The notes: generated by a model from the sequence alone, not told the origin. A DNA stretch of 64,000 nt from Paenibacillus sp. JJ-100 (GCF_948329825.1 NZ_CAOJCM010000002.1:310001-374000); one strand, 5' to 3'. Shown: positions 42,743 through 53,206, counted from the first letter of the stretch. Program-made: numbers and translations.

Positions 42743-44260
42743 TTATGCTGTCGCCACCGTTTTTGCCTTTTCTTTCTCAGCGTTAATCGGCTCTGTCGCC
42801 GGTTTCGTTTTCTGGATGAAGAAGGCCAAAATCAGGGCTGCAATTGTCATATAGGTTGCCACTGTAAAGGCATAGTTAACCCCATAAATAGTCGCATCTG
42901 CTGTAGCTGCCAGCATCGCTGATTTATTATTCGGGTCAATTGTACCCGTAGCCATTATATCTCCCAGATGAGACTTGAGCTTACTACTCATAATGGTGAC
43001 GAGGATCGCTGTACCAATCGCCCCAGCCACTGTTCGCAAGGTGTTCGACATCGCAGTACCATGCGCATTAAGACGTTGAGGCAACTGATTCAGACCTGCC
43101 GTCTGAATTGGCATCATCAGCATGGACATCCCGAACATACGGGCAGTGTAGATAAACATCATGTATCCATACGTGGTGTCAATCGCCAATCGGCTAAGAC
43201 CCCATGTTGTAATGGCTGTAATCGCTAAACCTGCAACCGACAGCCAACGTGCGCCCACTTTATCGAAGATACGACCCGTGATCGGGGACATAATCCCCAT
43301 GAGGATGGCACCAGGCATCATGAGCAAGCCGGATTCGATTGCAGAAAATCCACGGATATTTTGCAAGAAAATCGGAAGCAGGATCATCCCCGCAAACATC
43401 GCCATTGTAACGAGCATGTTAATGATCGTTGTTAAGGTGTACATGTTGTATTTAAATATACGGAATTCCAGGAGTGGATGATCTGTCGTCAACTGACGAA
43501 TAACGAACAGAATGAGTGAGATGGTACCCACAACCAGGCAACCGATAACGATTGCGCTACCCCATCCGTCTGTACCGGCATCGCTGAAGCCATATAGCAA
43601 ACTACCGAATCCGAGTGTAGATAAAATAACACCAATGGAGTCCAGTTTCGGTTTGGACTGACGTGTTACATTTTTAACAAAAGCTATACCGATCCCTGTT
43701 GCAATGATAGAGAATGGCAAAATGATGTAAAATAACAATCTCCAGGAATAGTGCTCAACGATATAACCGGACAACGTCGGCCCAATCGCTGGTGCGAGGA
43801 TCATCGCAATCCCCATCGTCCCCATTGCCTGACCACGCTTCTCGATCGGAAAGATCGTCAGGAACACAACGGTCATAAGCGGCATCAAAATGCCGGCACC
43901 TGCGGCTTGAATAACACGACCAACCATAAGTATGGAAAAGTTCGGACTAAGACCACAGACTAGCGTACCAATGGTAAACAGGGTCATAGCTGTTATAAAA
44001 ATCTGTCGTGTTGAAAACTTGGCAATCAAGTAAGCTGTCACCGGAATTAATACCCCGTTGACAAGCATGTAACCCGTGGTCAGCCACTGGGCTTTGTTCG
44101 GCCCAATGCCGAGGTCATCCATAATTTTAGGAAGAGCCACGTTCATCAGGGTCTGATTCAAAAATGCCACAAAGGCACCAATCAACAAGGCCGCTACGAT
44201 CGGGCCTTTCTTGATGTTCTCCATCGCACTGGACGGAGCTGTAGCAGTTGTTGTGCTCAT
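42743..44260 (-). CDS. DHA2-family MFS drug exporter (EmrB/QacA-like)
   Basis: About 505 residues, 14 membrane segments, matching the DHA2 (14-TMS) drug:proton antiporters. MFS motif A (TRQIFITAMTLFTIG) and motif C (GPTLSGYIVEHYSWRLLF) are seen. It lies directly after the MarR regulator gene on the same strand (start at 44260, seven bases past its stop), so the pair is an induced efflux operon; the substrate is unknown. The start at 44293 is rejected because it overlaps the regulator gene. Confidence 0.9.
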   Translation of the reverse strand: MSTTTATAPSSAMENIKKGPIVAALLIGAFVAFLNQTLMNVALPKIMDDLGIGPNKAQWLTTGYMLVNGVLIPVTAYLIAKFSTRQIFITAMTLFTIGTLVCGLSPNFSILMVGRVIQAAGAGILMPLMTVVFLTIFPIEKRGQAMGTMGIAMILAPAIGPTLSGYIVEHYSWRLLFYIILPFSIIATGIGIAFVKNVTRQSKPKLDSIGVILSTLGFGSLLYGFSDAGTDGWGSAIVIGCLVVGTISLILFVIRQLTTDHPLLEFRIFKYNMYTLTTIINMLVTMAMFAGMILLPIFLQNIRGFSAIESGLLMMPGAILMGIMSPITGRIFDKVGARWLSVAGLAITAITTWGLSRLAIDTTYGYMMFIYTARMFGMSMLMMPIQTAGLNQLPQRLNAHGTAMSNTLRTVAGAIGTAILVTIMSSKLKSHLGDIMATGTIDPNNKSAMLAATADATIYGVNYAFTVATYMTIAALILAFFIQKTKPATEPINAEKEKAKTVATA

Positions 44261-44267
44261 AGATTGT

Positions 44268-44702
44268 TCATCTCTCTTCCTGTAACTTTTCAATCATCAG
44301 ACTATGAATCCGAAGCAGATTCTCCAGGTCTTCCTTCGAAATCTCCAATATAGGTGATACACGCTCCATCCATAGCTGCTGTGTCTCCTGTTGTGCCTTT
44401 TCCCCTTTGGCTGTAACTTGTAACACCACAGAGCGACGATCTGCATCAGAACGAGTCCGCACAATATATTCTCCTTTGACGAGACGTTCTACCACAGCGC
44501 TCATGGAGCTACTGCCCATGTGACACAGATCAGCGATTTCGTTTATACCGAGTGCAGGTCGCTCCTTAAGGATGGATAACACCATAAACTGAATCGAAGT
44601 TAACTCGATCTCTTTGTTTTCGTTCCAGAAAGCTCGGAAGAGCATCTGATTCACTTGTCGAAATGAGTTGATAATATAAAATACTTCATGCGTATCCGTC
44701 AT
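44268..44702 (-). CDS. MarR family regulator
   Basis: 144 residues with a winged HTH (ALGINEIADLCHMGSSSMSAVVERLVKGEYIVR, with wing SDADRRSVVLQ). MarR proteins repress efflux genes until a ligand binds. A perfect palindrome lies 29 bases upstream of its start, and the drug exporter gene follows it. It has one Cys (in LCHMG), possibly reactive. Confidence 0.92.
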   Translation of the reverse strand: MTDTHEVFYIINSFRQVNQMLFRAFWNENKEIELTSIQFMVLSILKERPALGINEIADLCHMGSSSMSAVVERLVKGEYIVRTRSDADRRSVVLQVTAKGEKAQQETQQLWMERVSPILEISKEDLENLLRIHSLMIEKLQEER

Positions 44703-44730
44703 TGTTTCACCCTTTTACTTATGGAATATA

Positions 44731-44750
44731 ATATTTCGTACACGAAATAT
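44731..44750 (-). promoter_or_regulatory. perfect palindromic operator of MarR-MFS operon
   Basis: ATATTTCGTACACGAAATAT: eight-base arms ATATTTCG / CGAAATAT about a TACA centre, typical of MarR operators. It lies 29-48 bases before the MarR start codon, so repression of the operon, including the regulator, is expected. Confidence 0.8.
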
Positions 44751-44760
44751 CAGGGGAACA

Positions 44761-44938
44761 ATTAATTATTATAACAAAAATATTTACATAGTCAACTCTT
44801 TACATATAAAAAAAGAAAACAATATGAGTACATACGAAATGTAATCTATATACTATATAAGCAAGCATAATAACAGCTAATCAGTACGTTTGTATCTTTA
44901 CCCTGAACGATGAAATTATGCAATTAGTCACAGACAGT
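44761..44938. other. AT-rich intergenic segment, no gene seen
   Basis: Between the MarR operator and the terminator of the sulfur-fusion gene I see no gene, promoter or repeat that I can support. Confidence 0.5.
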
Positions 44939-44986
44939 TAAAAAAACCTCCATCCCACGCATACAGATACAGTGGAATAGGAGGTT
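44939..44986 (-). terminator. terminator of the CoA-disulfide reductase fusion
   Basis: Arms AACCTCC / GGAGGTT with extra pairing (ATCCCAC / GTGGAAT), and a run of A's on the left that makes a T-tract on the minus strand. About 40 bases past the stop. Confidence 0.8.
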
Positions 44987-45026
44987 GAATTGTCATTTAG
45001 TTAAGTTAATTATTGAACTTTAAATT

Positions 45027-47501
45027 TTAGATAAACAAATTATGATTCGCTTGGTCCGCTTGTCCGAGATAATATCCAACGCCGCCAATGACAGCCTGAT
45101 CGATCAATTCCTCACGTTGTATGCCCATCAGATCCATCGACATCTGGCATGCCACGATCTCAACCCCCTGTTCGATAGCGGATTGCATCAGTTGCTCCAG
45201 TGAAGCGACGTTATTTTTTTTCATTAGACCTCGAATCATCTTGGCACCCACACCAAACATATTCATGTTGGAAAGCTTGAGCTTGAGGCTGTTGCTTGGC
45301 AACATCAGATCAAACATGCGAGCGATACCCGTTTTGACTGGTGCCTGCAACATTTCTTGTTTGCGAATGACATTTAAACCCCAGAAGGTGAAAAACATCG
45401 TTACTTTGCGCCCACTAGCCGCTGCTCCATTGGCAATAATAAACGAGGCAATAGCCTTATCCAGCTCACCGCTGAATACAACCATGGTGCTGCCTTTTTC
45501 CAGTTGCTGTGGTTGGCTTGTGACAGGTGAAGTATTTTTGGTTAAAACTGCCTCGATTACCCCGCCCTTTTCCCGCTCCAGCTTAAGGACTTCAGACCCC
45601 GACATGGATGCCCAAGCTTTAACATCCTCATAGAATCCTGGATCGGAAGCCTTCACTCGCAGCGTTTGCCCATCTGTGAGCTGATCCATTTGTTGTTTCA
45701 CCTGAATCAGAGGACCGGGGCAACTTAAACCACATACGTTCAATTCGTTATCAATGTGAAGCTCTTTTGAGATACCATTAATGTCGCTATTGTCATTACT
45801 CTGATCACTAGGGTTGCCACCATTGCTGCTTCCACTTAATACCACTGCAGGTTTGAATTGTGCCTGACGGTACGTCTTGTAGCCCCCACTCAAATTTTTC
45901 GTACGATAGCCGTGCTGACGAAGTATTTGAGAAGCGGTGTAACCACGAAGGCCTACCTGACAATAAACCCAGATTTCCTTGGAAGCATCCAGTTCACCCA
46001 GACGTTGACGAAGCTCATCGACCGGAATTGACAGTGAGCCAGGAATGTTCCCGTTACGGTGCTCCAGATCACTGCGAACGTCCAGCAATAAAGACTCAGC
46101 AGGGTTACGTTCCGATAGCTGATCGTAGGTGAACGATTCTACTCGGCCTTCAATCATGTTCTCAGCAGCATATCCGACCATATTTACCGGATCTTTCGCT
46201 GATGAATATGGAGGAGCGTAGCTAAGTTCTAATTCCGTCAGATCTCGTACATTTCCTCCGAAATGAATCGCTACCGCAATATCATCAATCCGTTTATCCA
46301 CACCTTCATAACCAACGGCCTGTGCACCTAGAATTTTACCCTCTGGAGTGAAGAGCAATTTCAATGTAACTGCACTTGAACCCGGATAGTAGGATGCATG
46401 AGATGCAGGATGAACGGTAACCGTACGATACTCTTTCTGCATACGTTTGAGCGTTCTCTCATTGGTCCCCGTCGTTGCCCCCGTCATTCCAAAAACTTTG
46501 ATGATCGACGTTCCCTGAGTCCCTTTATATGTGGTAGGAAGACCCGCAATTTGATCTGCCACGATGCGTCCTTGTTTGTTTGCAGGACCCGCCAGTGGAA
46601 TTGCTGTTTGCGTCCCGTGAATGTAGTCCTTCACTTCAATGGCATCGCCCACGGCATAGATATGCGGAACACTGCTCTCCATCTTCTCGTTGACCAGGAT
46701 ATGTCCTCGTGAACCGAGAGCCACACCGCTGTCCTTCAAGAACGAGGTATCTGGTGTAACCCCTATAGCCAGAATAACCAGATCAGCAGACAACATATTG
46801 CCATCCGATAATTCTACCCCAATGCCTTGATCTAAGGTCCTGAACCCTTGAACACGTTGCGAAAATAAAAGTTTTACTCCATTCTGCTCCATCTCCTGAG
46901 CCAGTACAGCAGCCAATTCAGGATCGAACGGTGTTAACAATTGATCATTACCTTCAATCAAAGTTACATCAAGTCCAGCTTCCTTCAAGTTCTCAGCCAT
47001 TTCTACACCAATGAACCCGCCACCAATTACGATCGAATTTTTGTTGTTATGCGAACTTACCTGTTCTTTGATTCGATCGATATCCGGAATATTCCGGACA
47101 GTGTATATCAGTTGGTTTTCTTTGCCTGGCAGATCAGGTACAACCGGACGAGCGCCAGGCGACAAAATCAATTCATCATAGCTTTCTTCGTACAGACCAC
47201 GTTCGACACTACGTACTTGTACAGTCCGTTTAGCAGAATCAACAGCGATAACCTCACTCTGCGTGCGAACATCGATATTGAAACGATCCTCCATTCCTTT
47301 CGGTGTCTGGACAAGCAATCGTGCACGTTCTTCAATCGTACCCCCAATGTAATAAGGCAAGCCACAGTTGGCAAAGGAGATATACGGTCCCTTTTCAAAC
47401 ATAATAATTTCGGCATGTTCATCCAGACGCCGGAGGCGCGCAGCAGCAGATGCACCTCCTGCGACACCTCCCACGATTAAGACCTTTTTACGTTTATTCA
47501 T
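45027..47501 (-). CDS. four-domain CoA-disulfide reductase/rhodanese/TusA/DsrE fusion
   Basis: About 824 residues in four modules. 1-450: FAD/NAD(P)-dependent CoA-disulfide reductase, FAD motif IVGGVAGGASAAARLRRL and active Cys46 in SFANCGLPYY. About 460-560: rhodanese, Cys in WVYCQVGLRG. About 595-665: TusA-like, CGLSCPGP (sulfur-carrier Cys). About 670-824: DsrE-like, Cys in EIVACQMSMD. Together these could reduce CoA persulfide or disulfide and pass sulfur through the chain of cysteines. It is cotranscribed with an ArsR-type regulator whose end it overlaps by eight bases (start 47501 is ATG; TTG/ATG alternatives at 47522 and 47513). Role in sulfide or persulfide metabolism is inferred. Confidence 0.88.
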   Translation of the reverse strand: MNKRKKVLIVGGVAGGASAAARLRRLDEHAEIIMFEKGPYISFANCGLPYYIGGTIEERARLLVQTPKGMEDRFNIDVRTQSEVIAVDSAKRTVQVRSVERGLYEESYDELILSPGARPVVPDLPGKENQLIYTVRNIPDIDRIKEQVSSHNNKNSIVIGGGFIGVEMAENLKEAGLDVTLIEGNDQLLTPFDPELAAVLAQEMEQNGVKLLFSQRVQGFRTLDQGIGVELSDGNMLSADLVILAIGVTPDTSFLKDSGVALGSRGHILVNEKMESSVPHIYAVGDAIEVKDYIHGTQTAIPLAGPANKQGRIVADQIAGLPTTYKGTQGTSIIKVFGMTGATTGTNERTLKRMQKEYRTVTVHPASHASYYPGSSAVTLKLLFTPEGKILGAQAVGYEGVDKRIDDIAVAIHFGGNVRDLTELELSYAPPYSSAKDPVNMVGYAAENMIEGRVESFTYDQLSERNPAESLLLDVRSDLEHRNGNIPGSLSIPVDELRQRLGELDASKEIWVYCQVGLRGYTASQILRQHGYRTKNLSGGYKTYRQAQFKPAVVLSGSSNGGNPSDQSNDNSDINGISKELHIDNELNVCGLSCPGPLIQVKQQMDQLTDGQTLRVKASDPGFYEDVKAWASMSGSEVLKLEREKGGVIEAVLTKNTSPVTSQPQQLEKGSTMVVFSGELDKAIASFIIANGAAASGRKVTMFFTFWGLNVIRKQEMLQAPVKTGIARMFDLMLPSNSLKLKLSNMNMFGVGAKMIRGLMKKNNVASLEQLMQSAIEQGVEIVACQMSMDLMGIQREELIDQAVIGGVGYYLGQADQANHNLFI

Positions 47502-47811
47502 CTTCGCATTCATCCTTTTCAAATAAGATCATGACCAACTTTTCCACGCGAGGATCAGCTAGTACGTAATTCACTTCCAGACCATTTCGCTCCGTAGCAA
47601 CAATGCCTGCACTGCGAAGCCTTTGCAAATGCTGAGACACCGTAGATTGTGGTAGATCCAAACATTCCTGCATATATGAAACATTACATTTCTTTTTGCG
47701 CATCAACCCACGAACAATACATAAACGCACGGGGTGAGAAAGTGCCTTAAGAAATTCTGCTGGTTCATCAAACATATTTAATTGATTCTTATCAAAAGCA
47801 GGTAACTCCAT
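47494..47811 (-). CDS. ArsR/SmtB family regulator
   Basis: 105 residues. Winged HTH with MQECLDLPQSTVSQHLQRLRSAGIV; Cys residues lie at the start of helix 2 (HPVRLCIV), in KKKCN, in MQECL, and near the C-terminus (KDECEDE). Paired Cys of this kind in BigR/SqrR-type members sense persulfide; alignment is only partial. AGGAGG precedes the ATG. It is the first gene of the operon with the sulfur-handling fusion. Confidence 0.9.
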   Translation of the reverse strand: MELPAFDKNQLNMFDEPAEFLKALSHPVRLCIVRGLMRKKKCNVSYMQECLDLPQSTVSQHLQRLRSAGIVATERNGLEVNYVLADPRVEKLVMILFEKDECEDE

Positions 47812-47830
47812 AGTAATCCTCCTAAATTGT

Positions 47831-47868
47831 TATATTGTAATATTACGATATAGCGATTTTGTTGTCAA
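47831..47868 (-). promoter_or_regulatory. promoter and palindromic operator of ArsR-fusion operon
   Basis: On the minus strand TTGACA (47868-47863), 17-base spacer, TAATAT (47845-47840). A 22-base palindrome (47831-47852), TATAT-x-GTAATATTAC-x-ATATA with only one unmatched pair, covers the -10, as expected for repression by the ArsR protein that follows. Confidence 0.8.
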
Positions 47869-47952
47869 ATGTATTTTGATGTAAGAAAAAACTACCAAGC
47901 ATTCATTGTTTACTTATAGATGTTTATACATGACCCTTTAGTCCACACAAAT

Positions 47953-47982
47953 ATACTCCCAGCTTGCTGAAGCCAGGAGTAT
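47953..47982 (-). terminator. hairpin, weak terminator of MarR gene
   Basis: Seven-base arms ATACTCC / GGAGTAT, 16-base loop. On the minus strand it is followed by ATTTGT. Lies 98 bases after the stop of the 48080 gene. Confidence 0.45.
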
Positions 47983-48079
47983 GTTGCAATGATCTGCTTA
48001 TTCTATTGCCAGTATAGACAGAATATTTACTCATTCGCTGAAGTCCTATCTTCTAATCCCTTAGACACATCACTTTAGA

Positions 48080-48526
48080 TTAGCCTGAGCTGGTTAAGGC
48101 AGGCTCTTGCACGTTCGTTTTGGGTGTTGTCATTTTTCCGAGTAGATATATGAGTAATTGTTGATTGTGCATGGAAATATTGCTCAGTACGGAATTCATA
48201 AACTCATTACGAATCGTAATACCGCGCTTCGTTTCCATTCTGCCTTTTTCGGACAGTGAAACCCATACAATTCTTCGATCTTGACTGTCACGGTCTCTAC
48301 GAATGAGGCCGTTTTTCTCCATACGATCAAGAAGCATCGTTACAGCAGCAGGCGTAGTTGCCAGAAATGGAATCAGATCGGATGGCTTCATCTTCTCGTG
48401 ATCCGCTAGCACCTCCAGTACAGCAAGCTGTGCCTCTGTCAACGAAGGGGCTAATTCTTGATCCATATGCAATTTATAATCTTTGGTTAATTTGAACCAG
48501 CACTTAGCAAAATCGGAATTATACAT
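48080..48526 (-). CDS. MarR family regulator
   Basis: About 148 residues. Winged HTH of the MarR family: MKPSDLIPFLATTPAAVTMLLDRMEKNGLIRRDR, then wing SQDRRIVWVSLS. AGGAG lies before the start; ATG at 48526 is preferred to TTG at 48529. It stands alone, with no obvious target gene beside it, so it may control a distant regulon. Confidence 0.9.
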   Translation of the reverse strand: MYNSDFAKCWFKLTKDYKLHMDQELAPSLTEAQLAVLEVLADHEKMKPSDLIPFLATTPAAVTMLLDRMEKNGLIRRDRDSQDRRIVWVSLSEKGRMETKRGITIRNEFMNSVLSNISMHNQQLLIYLLGKMTTPKTNVQEPALTSSG

Positions 48527-48693
48527 CAAACATCACTCCTCCCAGCAACGAATAGTTAATTCATTTGCTTAAGTTTTCGCGCTCTGAAGCCGCATTCCTG
48601 CTATGTTTTTTCAATTTCCTAGCGATCGACTGTAATCGACGAAGGTTGTTATACTTCGTTTGAAGTCGCACTCTTCATCCGCCCAGGAACAAC

Positions 48694-48748
48694 AAAAAAA
48701 GACTCTTCACACGACAGAATCAGCGATCTGTGCGAAGAGTCTTTTTTA
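48694..48748 (-). terminator. terminator of parC
   Basis: Long stem AAAGACTCTTCACAC / GTGCGAAGAGTCTTT around a 17-base loop, with A's on the left and T's on the right. Directly past the parC stop. Confidence 0.9.
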
Positions 48749-48754
48749 TTCGAT

Positions 48755-51217
48755 CTATACTGAGGATTCCGGCTGATTTTCGTTAAAATCCGGAATCAAA
48801 TCCGTAATTTCGTCTTGTTTGTCTACATGAACAAGTAATTTCCCTATATGTTTGCGTTCAGTAATCGGCAGGCTTTCAGAAGAAAGGAGATGCGCTTGTC
48901 CCTCTTTGGTCATCACCGTGAACTGACGCTTCTCTCTACAGTAGAATGCTGCTGCGATGCGACTTCCATTGGGTTTAACTCGTTTACCTTCCTTGAATTC
49001 AAAGGTAGCCAGCCCTTTGCCCCCACGGCTCTGCAAGGCGTAATCCAGGAGCAAGGATCGTTTACCGTAACCGAGGTCAGACAAAATGGCTACCTCACCC
49101 TCTTCGCCTTCCACCCATAGTGCAGAGACAATCTCATCCTTATCTTTTAACTGAATACCGCGAACACCGCCGGATACGCGTCCCATCGGGTTAACCTCAT
49201 CCTCACGGAAACGAATGGCCATCGCTTCTTTGGTAATCAGCATGATATCTTTACCGCCTGTACTCAAATGCACGGACAGAACTTCATCATCTTTACCGAC
49301 CTTACATGCTGCCACTGCACCGGACCGTTTCGTAATATATTCCTTTAACTCGGTTCGTTTAACTTGCCCTTTGCGTGTCACAAATACAAGGCTATGATTC
49401 GGTTCCTCAAACGATTTGATCGCAAGCACACTGGCGATCCGATCGTCCTTCGCCAAAGGAATCACATTAACAATGGCGGTACCTGGGTCTTTCCACTTGA
49501 ATTCTGGCACTTGGTGTACAGGAAGAAGGAAGTATTGTCCTTTTTGTGTGAAGACAAGCAGGTTCTCTAATGTGTTCACATTGAACACCTGTGAGATATA
49601 ATCTCCTTCTTTTACTCCACTAGCACTACGTTCACCACCGGACCGCGTAAAAGATTGCATGCTCGAGCGTTTGATGTACCCTTCTCTGGACAGCGTTACT
49701 AATACATCTTCTGCATTGACCAGCACTTCAAGATTTACCTTGAGTTCTTCTACTTCACCCTGAATCGCGGAACGACGCTCGATACCGTACTTCTCTTTAA
49801 TCTCCAACAGTTCTTTACGGATAACCCCAATCAGCTTGCGATCACTCTCCAGAATAGATCGAAGCTGTGAAATTTTCTTCATCAGATCATCCAGTTCTTT
49901 TTGCAGTGCATTGATTTCGAGATTGGTCAAACGGTACAACTGTAATGTCAAAATAGAATCCGCTTGACGCTCTGTAAAACCAAACATCCAGACCAGATTA
50001 TTTTGCGCGTCCTGACGATTCTTCGATGCTTTGATCGCTGCAATCACTTCATCTAGAATGTTAAGGGCTTTCACTAGCCCCTCCAGGACGTGAGCACGAT
50101 CTTCGGCTTTCTCCAATTCATACTTCGTCCTGAATGTCACAACTTCGCGCTGGTGAGCGATATATGCCTCGAGAATGGATTTCAGTCCTAGTTGTTGCGG
50201 AGCTTTGTTCACAATCGCAACCATATTGAAGTTGTATGTGACTTGGAGGTCTGTTTTCTTCAGCAAATAAGCCAAAATACCTTGTGCATCCGCATCTTTT
50301 TTTAACTCAACGACAATACGAAGCCCTTCGCGTCCACTTTCATCCCGGACTTCAGCAATGCCCTCCACTTTCTTCTCCAGACGGATATTCTCCATTGCTG
50401 TAACCAGACGAGATTTAACGACCTGATAAGGAATCTCGGTAATGACAATTTGCTGCTTACCGCCACGCATATTCTCGATTTCGGTTTTGGAACGTATGTA
50501 GATTCGTCCTTTTCCTGTTCGATATGCATCTAGAATACCGTCGCCGCCCATAATTAATCCGCCTGTCGGAAAATCCGGGCCTTTCATGAACATCATAATC
50601 TCGTCAAGCTCGATGGACGGCTTCTCCATCACAGCAATACAAGCATCTATCGTTTCGCGCAGATTATGAGGAGGAATTTCGGTTGCAAAACCTGAAGAGA
50701 TTCCACTTACGCCATTCACCAACAAGTTAGGATAACGAGAAGGCAAAACGACTGGCTCTTTGGCTGTGTTGTCAAAGTTGTCCTTAAACAGAACAGTGCG
50801 TTTCTCAATATCACGAAGCATTTCCATCGCAATCGATGACAAACGCGCCTCGGTATACCGCATTGCAGCAGCTGGATCATCGTCCTGCGAACCCCAGTTT
50901 CCGTGGCCGTCCACAAGCATATGCCCCATCTTCCAAGGTTGTGCCATTCGCACCATACCTTCATAGATCGAGGAATCGCCGTGAGGATGATAATTCCCCA
51001 TGACGTCCCCTACGGTTTTGGCAGATTTCCGGTATGGCTTCTCTGGGTTGTTCCCCGAGTCGTACATAGCGTATAGAATACGACGTTGTACTGGCTTTAA
51101 TCCATCCCGTACATCCGGAATTGCGCGATCCTGAATAATATATTTGGAGTAGCGACCGAAACGGTCACCTACGACCTCTTCGAGAAAGGCCGGCATAAAT
51201 TGTTCTGATAGACTCAT
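48755..51217 (-). CDS. parC: DNA topoisomerase IV subunit A
   Basis: About 820 residues. ParC cuts and rejoins DNA to decatenate chromosomes. Active Tyr is Y121 ([12 protein letters not shown]). The quinolone-determining region reads [14 protein letters not shown] with Ser82 and Glu86 present, so no classic resistance change is seen. C-terminal beta-pinwheel domain is present from about residue 500. Start at 51217 (ATG after GAAGGTG). It lies 12 bases after parE, forming the usual parE-parC pair. GyrA is the alternative but lacks this context. Confidence 0.94.
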   Translation of the reverse strand: MSLSEQFMPAFLEEVVGDRFGRYSKYIIQDRAIPDVRDGLKPVQRRILYAMYDSGNNPEKPYRKSAKTVGDVMGNYHPHGDSSIYEGMVRMAQPWKMGHMLVDGHGNWGSQDDDPAAAMRYTEARLSSIAMEMLRDIEKRTVLFKDNFDNTAKEPVVLPSRYPNLLVNGVSGISSGFATEIPPHNLRETIDACIAVMEKPSIELDEIMMFMKGPDFPTGGLIMGGDGILDAYRTGKGRIYIRSKTEIENMRGGKQQIVITEIPYQVVKSRLVTAMENIRLEKKVEGIAEVRDESGREGLRIVVELKKDADAQGILAYLLKKTDLQVTYNFNMVAIVNKAPQQLGLKSILEAYIAHQREVVTFRTKYELEKAEDRAHVLEGLVKALNILDEVIAAIKASKNRQDAQNNLVWMFGFTERQADSILTLQLYRLTNLEINALQKELDDLMKKISQLRSILESDRKLIGVIRKELLEIKEKYGIERRSAIQGEVEELKVNLEVLVNAEDVLVTLSREGYIKRSSMQSFTRSGGERSASGVKEGDYISQVFNVNTLENLLVFTQKGQYFLLPVHQVPEFKWKDPGTAIVNVIPLAKDDRIASVLAIKSFEEPNHSLVFVTRKGQVKRTELKEYITKRSGAVAACKVGKDDEVLSVHLSTGGKDIMLITKEAMAIRFREDEVNPMGRVSGGVRGIQLKDKDEIVSALWVEGEEGEVAILSDLGYGKRSLLLDYALQSRGGKGLATFEFKEGKRVKPNGSRIAAAFYCREKRQFTVMTKEGQAHLLSSESLPITERKHIGKLLVHVDKQDEITDLIPDFNENQPESSV

Positions 51218-51229
51218 TCCAAGCACCTT

Positions 51230-53206
51230 CTATTCTTCGTACTCTGTAAAGTCGACATTCTCTACGATCCAGCGTTTGCGTGGGTCTACCTTGTCTCCCA
51301 TCAACGTAGAAACGCGACGTTCTGCTTTGGCGGCATCAACAATCTCCACTTTCAGCATAGCTCTTGTCTCCGGATTCATCGTCGTTTCCCACAGTTGATC
51401 CGGATTCATCTCACCGAGCCCTTTATAGCGTTGTAACTCAACATTGTTGCCGAATTCTTTCATGTAATTCGCAAGTTCCTCATCTGTCCAAGCATATCTT
51501 ACCGTTGACATCTTGCCGGATTTGCGTGTGAGTTTGTACAAAGGTGGCTGAGCAATATATACTTTACCCGCATCAATTAACGGTTTCATATACCGGTAGA
51601 AGAACGTAAGAAGCAACACCTGAATATGTGCACCATCCGTATCGGCATCTGTCATAATGATGATTTTAGAATAATTGCTGTCTTCCACCGCAAATTCAGT
51701 TCCAATCCCTGCTCCAATCGCTGCTGTTATTGCACGATACTCCTCATTTTTGAGGATATCCGCCAACTTTGATTTTTCCGGATTAAGCGGTTTTCCCTTT
51801 AACGGCAAAATCGCCTGTATCTTGGAATCCCTTCCTTGCTTCGCAGAACCGCCCGCAGAGTCACCTTCCACAATAAACAACTCATTGCGCGTAAAATCTT
51901 TCGATTGCGCTGGCGTCAATTTGCCATTCAGATTAGAACTTTCACTGCGTTTTTTACCTGTACGCATCTCATCACGGGCTTTGCGCGCAGCTTCCCTTGC
52001 TTTGGATGCTTGCACTGCTTTGCGAATCAAGGTCTGTGCCACCTGCGGGTTCTCTTCCAAAAATCGCTGAATGTTCTCCGAAACGACAGAATCCACTGCG
52101 CTTCGAGCACTAGCACTTCCAAGTTGATCTTTGGTCTGACCGACAAATTCCACCTCTGACATTTTGACACTGATGACAGCCATCATGCCTTCCCGCAGAT
52201 CGTTACCTTCCAGGTTTTTATCTTTTTCCTTGATCATGCTGGTGCGGCGAGCGTAGTCATTCATCACACGAGTATATGCTGCTCTGAATCCAGTCTCATG
52301 TGTACCGCCACCGCGAGTCGGGATCGAGTTAACAAAAGAGGCTAAGGTCTCGGTATATCCCGCGTTGTATTGAATCGCAATCTCCACTTCAATGTCATCT
52401 TTCTCCGCATAGAAATGAATGACATCATGTAACACATCTTTGTTTTCGTTCAAATATTCTACAAACTGGCTTGCTCCACCCTCGTACATATACTCATCCT
52501 GATGACCTGAACGCTCATCCTTCAGAACGATTTTCAGACCCGAGTTCAGGAAAGCAATTTCCTGTAGACGCTCTGCCAGTGTATCATAATTTAACTGAAT
52601 GCCATTAGGGAATACGCGAATATCCGGTTTGAACGTAACTTTAGTACCTGTGCGATTCGTATTACCAACCACTTCAAGACTCGTCACGGGTTCCCCTACA
52701 TGTTCTACCCCTTTTTTATCCTGCCAATATTCAAAACGTTGACGATGAATTTTACCATCCCGGAAGATCTCAACTTCAAGCCATTCTGACAGAGCGTTTG
52801 TAACCGAAGCACCTACGCCGTGCAGACCACCTGATTTCTTGTATCCCGATCCACCGAACTTACCGCCTGCGTGCAAAATCGTAAACACGACCTGGGGAGT
52901 GGGAACCCCTGTTTTATGTATTCCTGTCGGAATTCCCCTTCCGTTATCCTGAACTGTAATAGAACCGTCCTTATGCAGCGTGATATCGATTTTGGAGCAG
53001 AATTTGGCAAGGTGCTCGTCGACAGCGTTATCTACGATCTCCCATACCAAATGATGTAGACCTGAAGTACTGGTGCTGCCGATGTACATCCCGGGCCGTT
53101 TCCGAACCGCTACCAGTCCTTCAAGTACTTGAATGTCGTCTGCTTCGTACGAGGCACCTTGTCCACCGCCTGTCGAACTTGCCGACATATCGATTTGCTC
53201 GACCAT
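51230..53206 (-). CDS. parE: DNA topoisomerase IV subunit B
   Basis: 658 residues, the ATPase subunit. GHKL ATPase motifs EIVDNAVDEHL and NGRGIPTG (about 55-95), transducer domain, then Toprim with EGDSAGGSAKQGRDSKIQAI and DADTDGAHIQVLL (Mg ligands). No domain insertion as found in E. coli GyrB. Size and pairing with parC support ParE over GyrB. AGGGGGAG precedes the start. Confidence 0.94.
   Translation of the reverse strand: MVEQIDMSASSTGGGQGASYEADDIQVLEGLVAVRKRPGMYIGSTSTSGLHHLVWEIVDNAVDEHLAKFCSKIDITLHKDGSITVQDNGRGIPTGIHKTGVPTPQVVFTILHAGGKFGGSGYKKSGGLHGVGASVTNALSEWLEVEIFRDGKIHRQRFEYWQDKKGVEHVGEPVTSLEVVGNTNRTGTKVTFKPDIRVFPNGIQLNYDTLAERLQEIAFLNSGLKIVLKDERSGHQDEYMYEGGASQFVEYLNENKDVLHDVIHFYAEKDDIEVEIAIQYNAGYTETLASFVNSIPTRGGGTHETGFRAAYTRVMNDYARRTSMIKEKDKNLEGNDLREGMMAVISVKMSEVEFVGQTKDQLGSASARSAVDSVVSENIQRFLEENPQVAQTLIRKAVQASKAREAARKARDEMRTGKKRSESSNLNGKLTPAQSKDFTRNELFIVEGDSAGGSAKQGRDSKIQAILPLKGKPLNPEKSKLADILKNEEYRAITAAIGAGIGTEFAVEDSNYSKIIIMTDADTDGAHIQVLLLTFFYRYMKPLIDAGKVYIAQPPLYKLTRKSGKMSTVRYAWTDEELANYMKEFGNNVELQRYKGLGEMNPDQLWETTMNPETRAMLKVEIVDAAKAERRVSTLMGDKVDPRKRWIVENVDFTEYEE

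Noticed and set aside
47782..47795. TTGATTCTTATCAA, a perfect FNR/Anr-type palindrome
   Set aside because: It lies inside the N-terminal codons of the ArsR gene, whose start has a strong ribosome binding site; the real promoter and operator lie further upstream.
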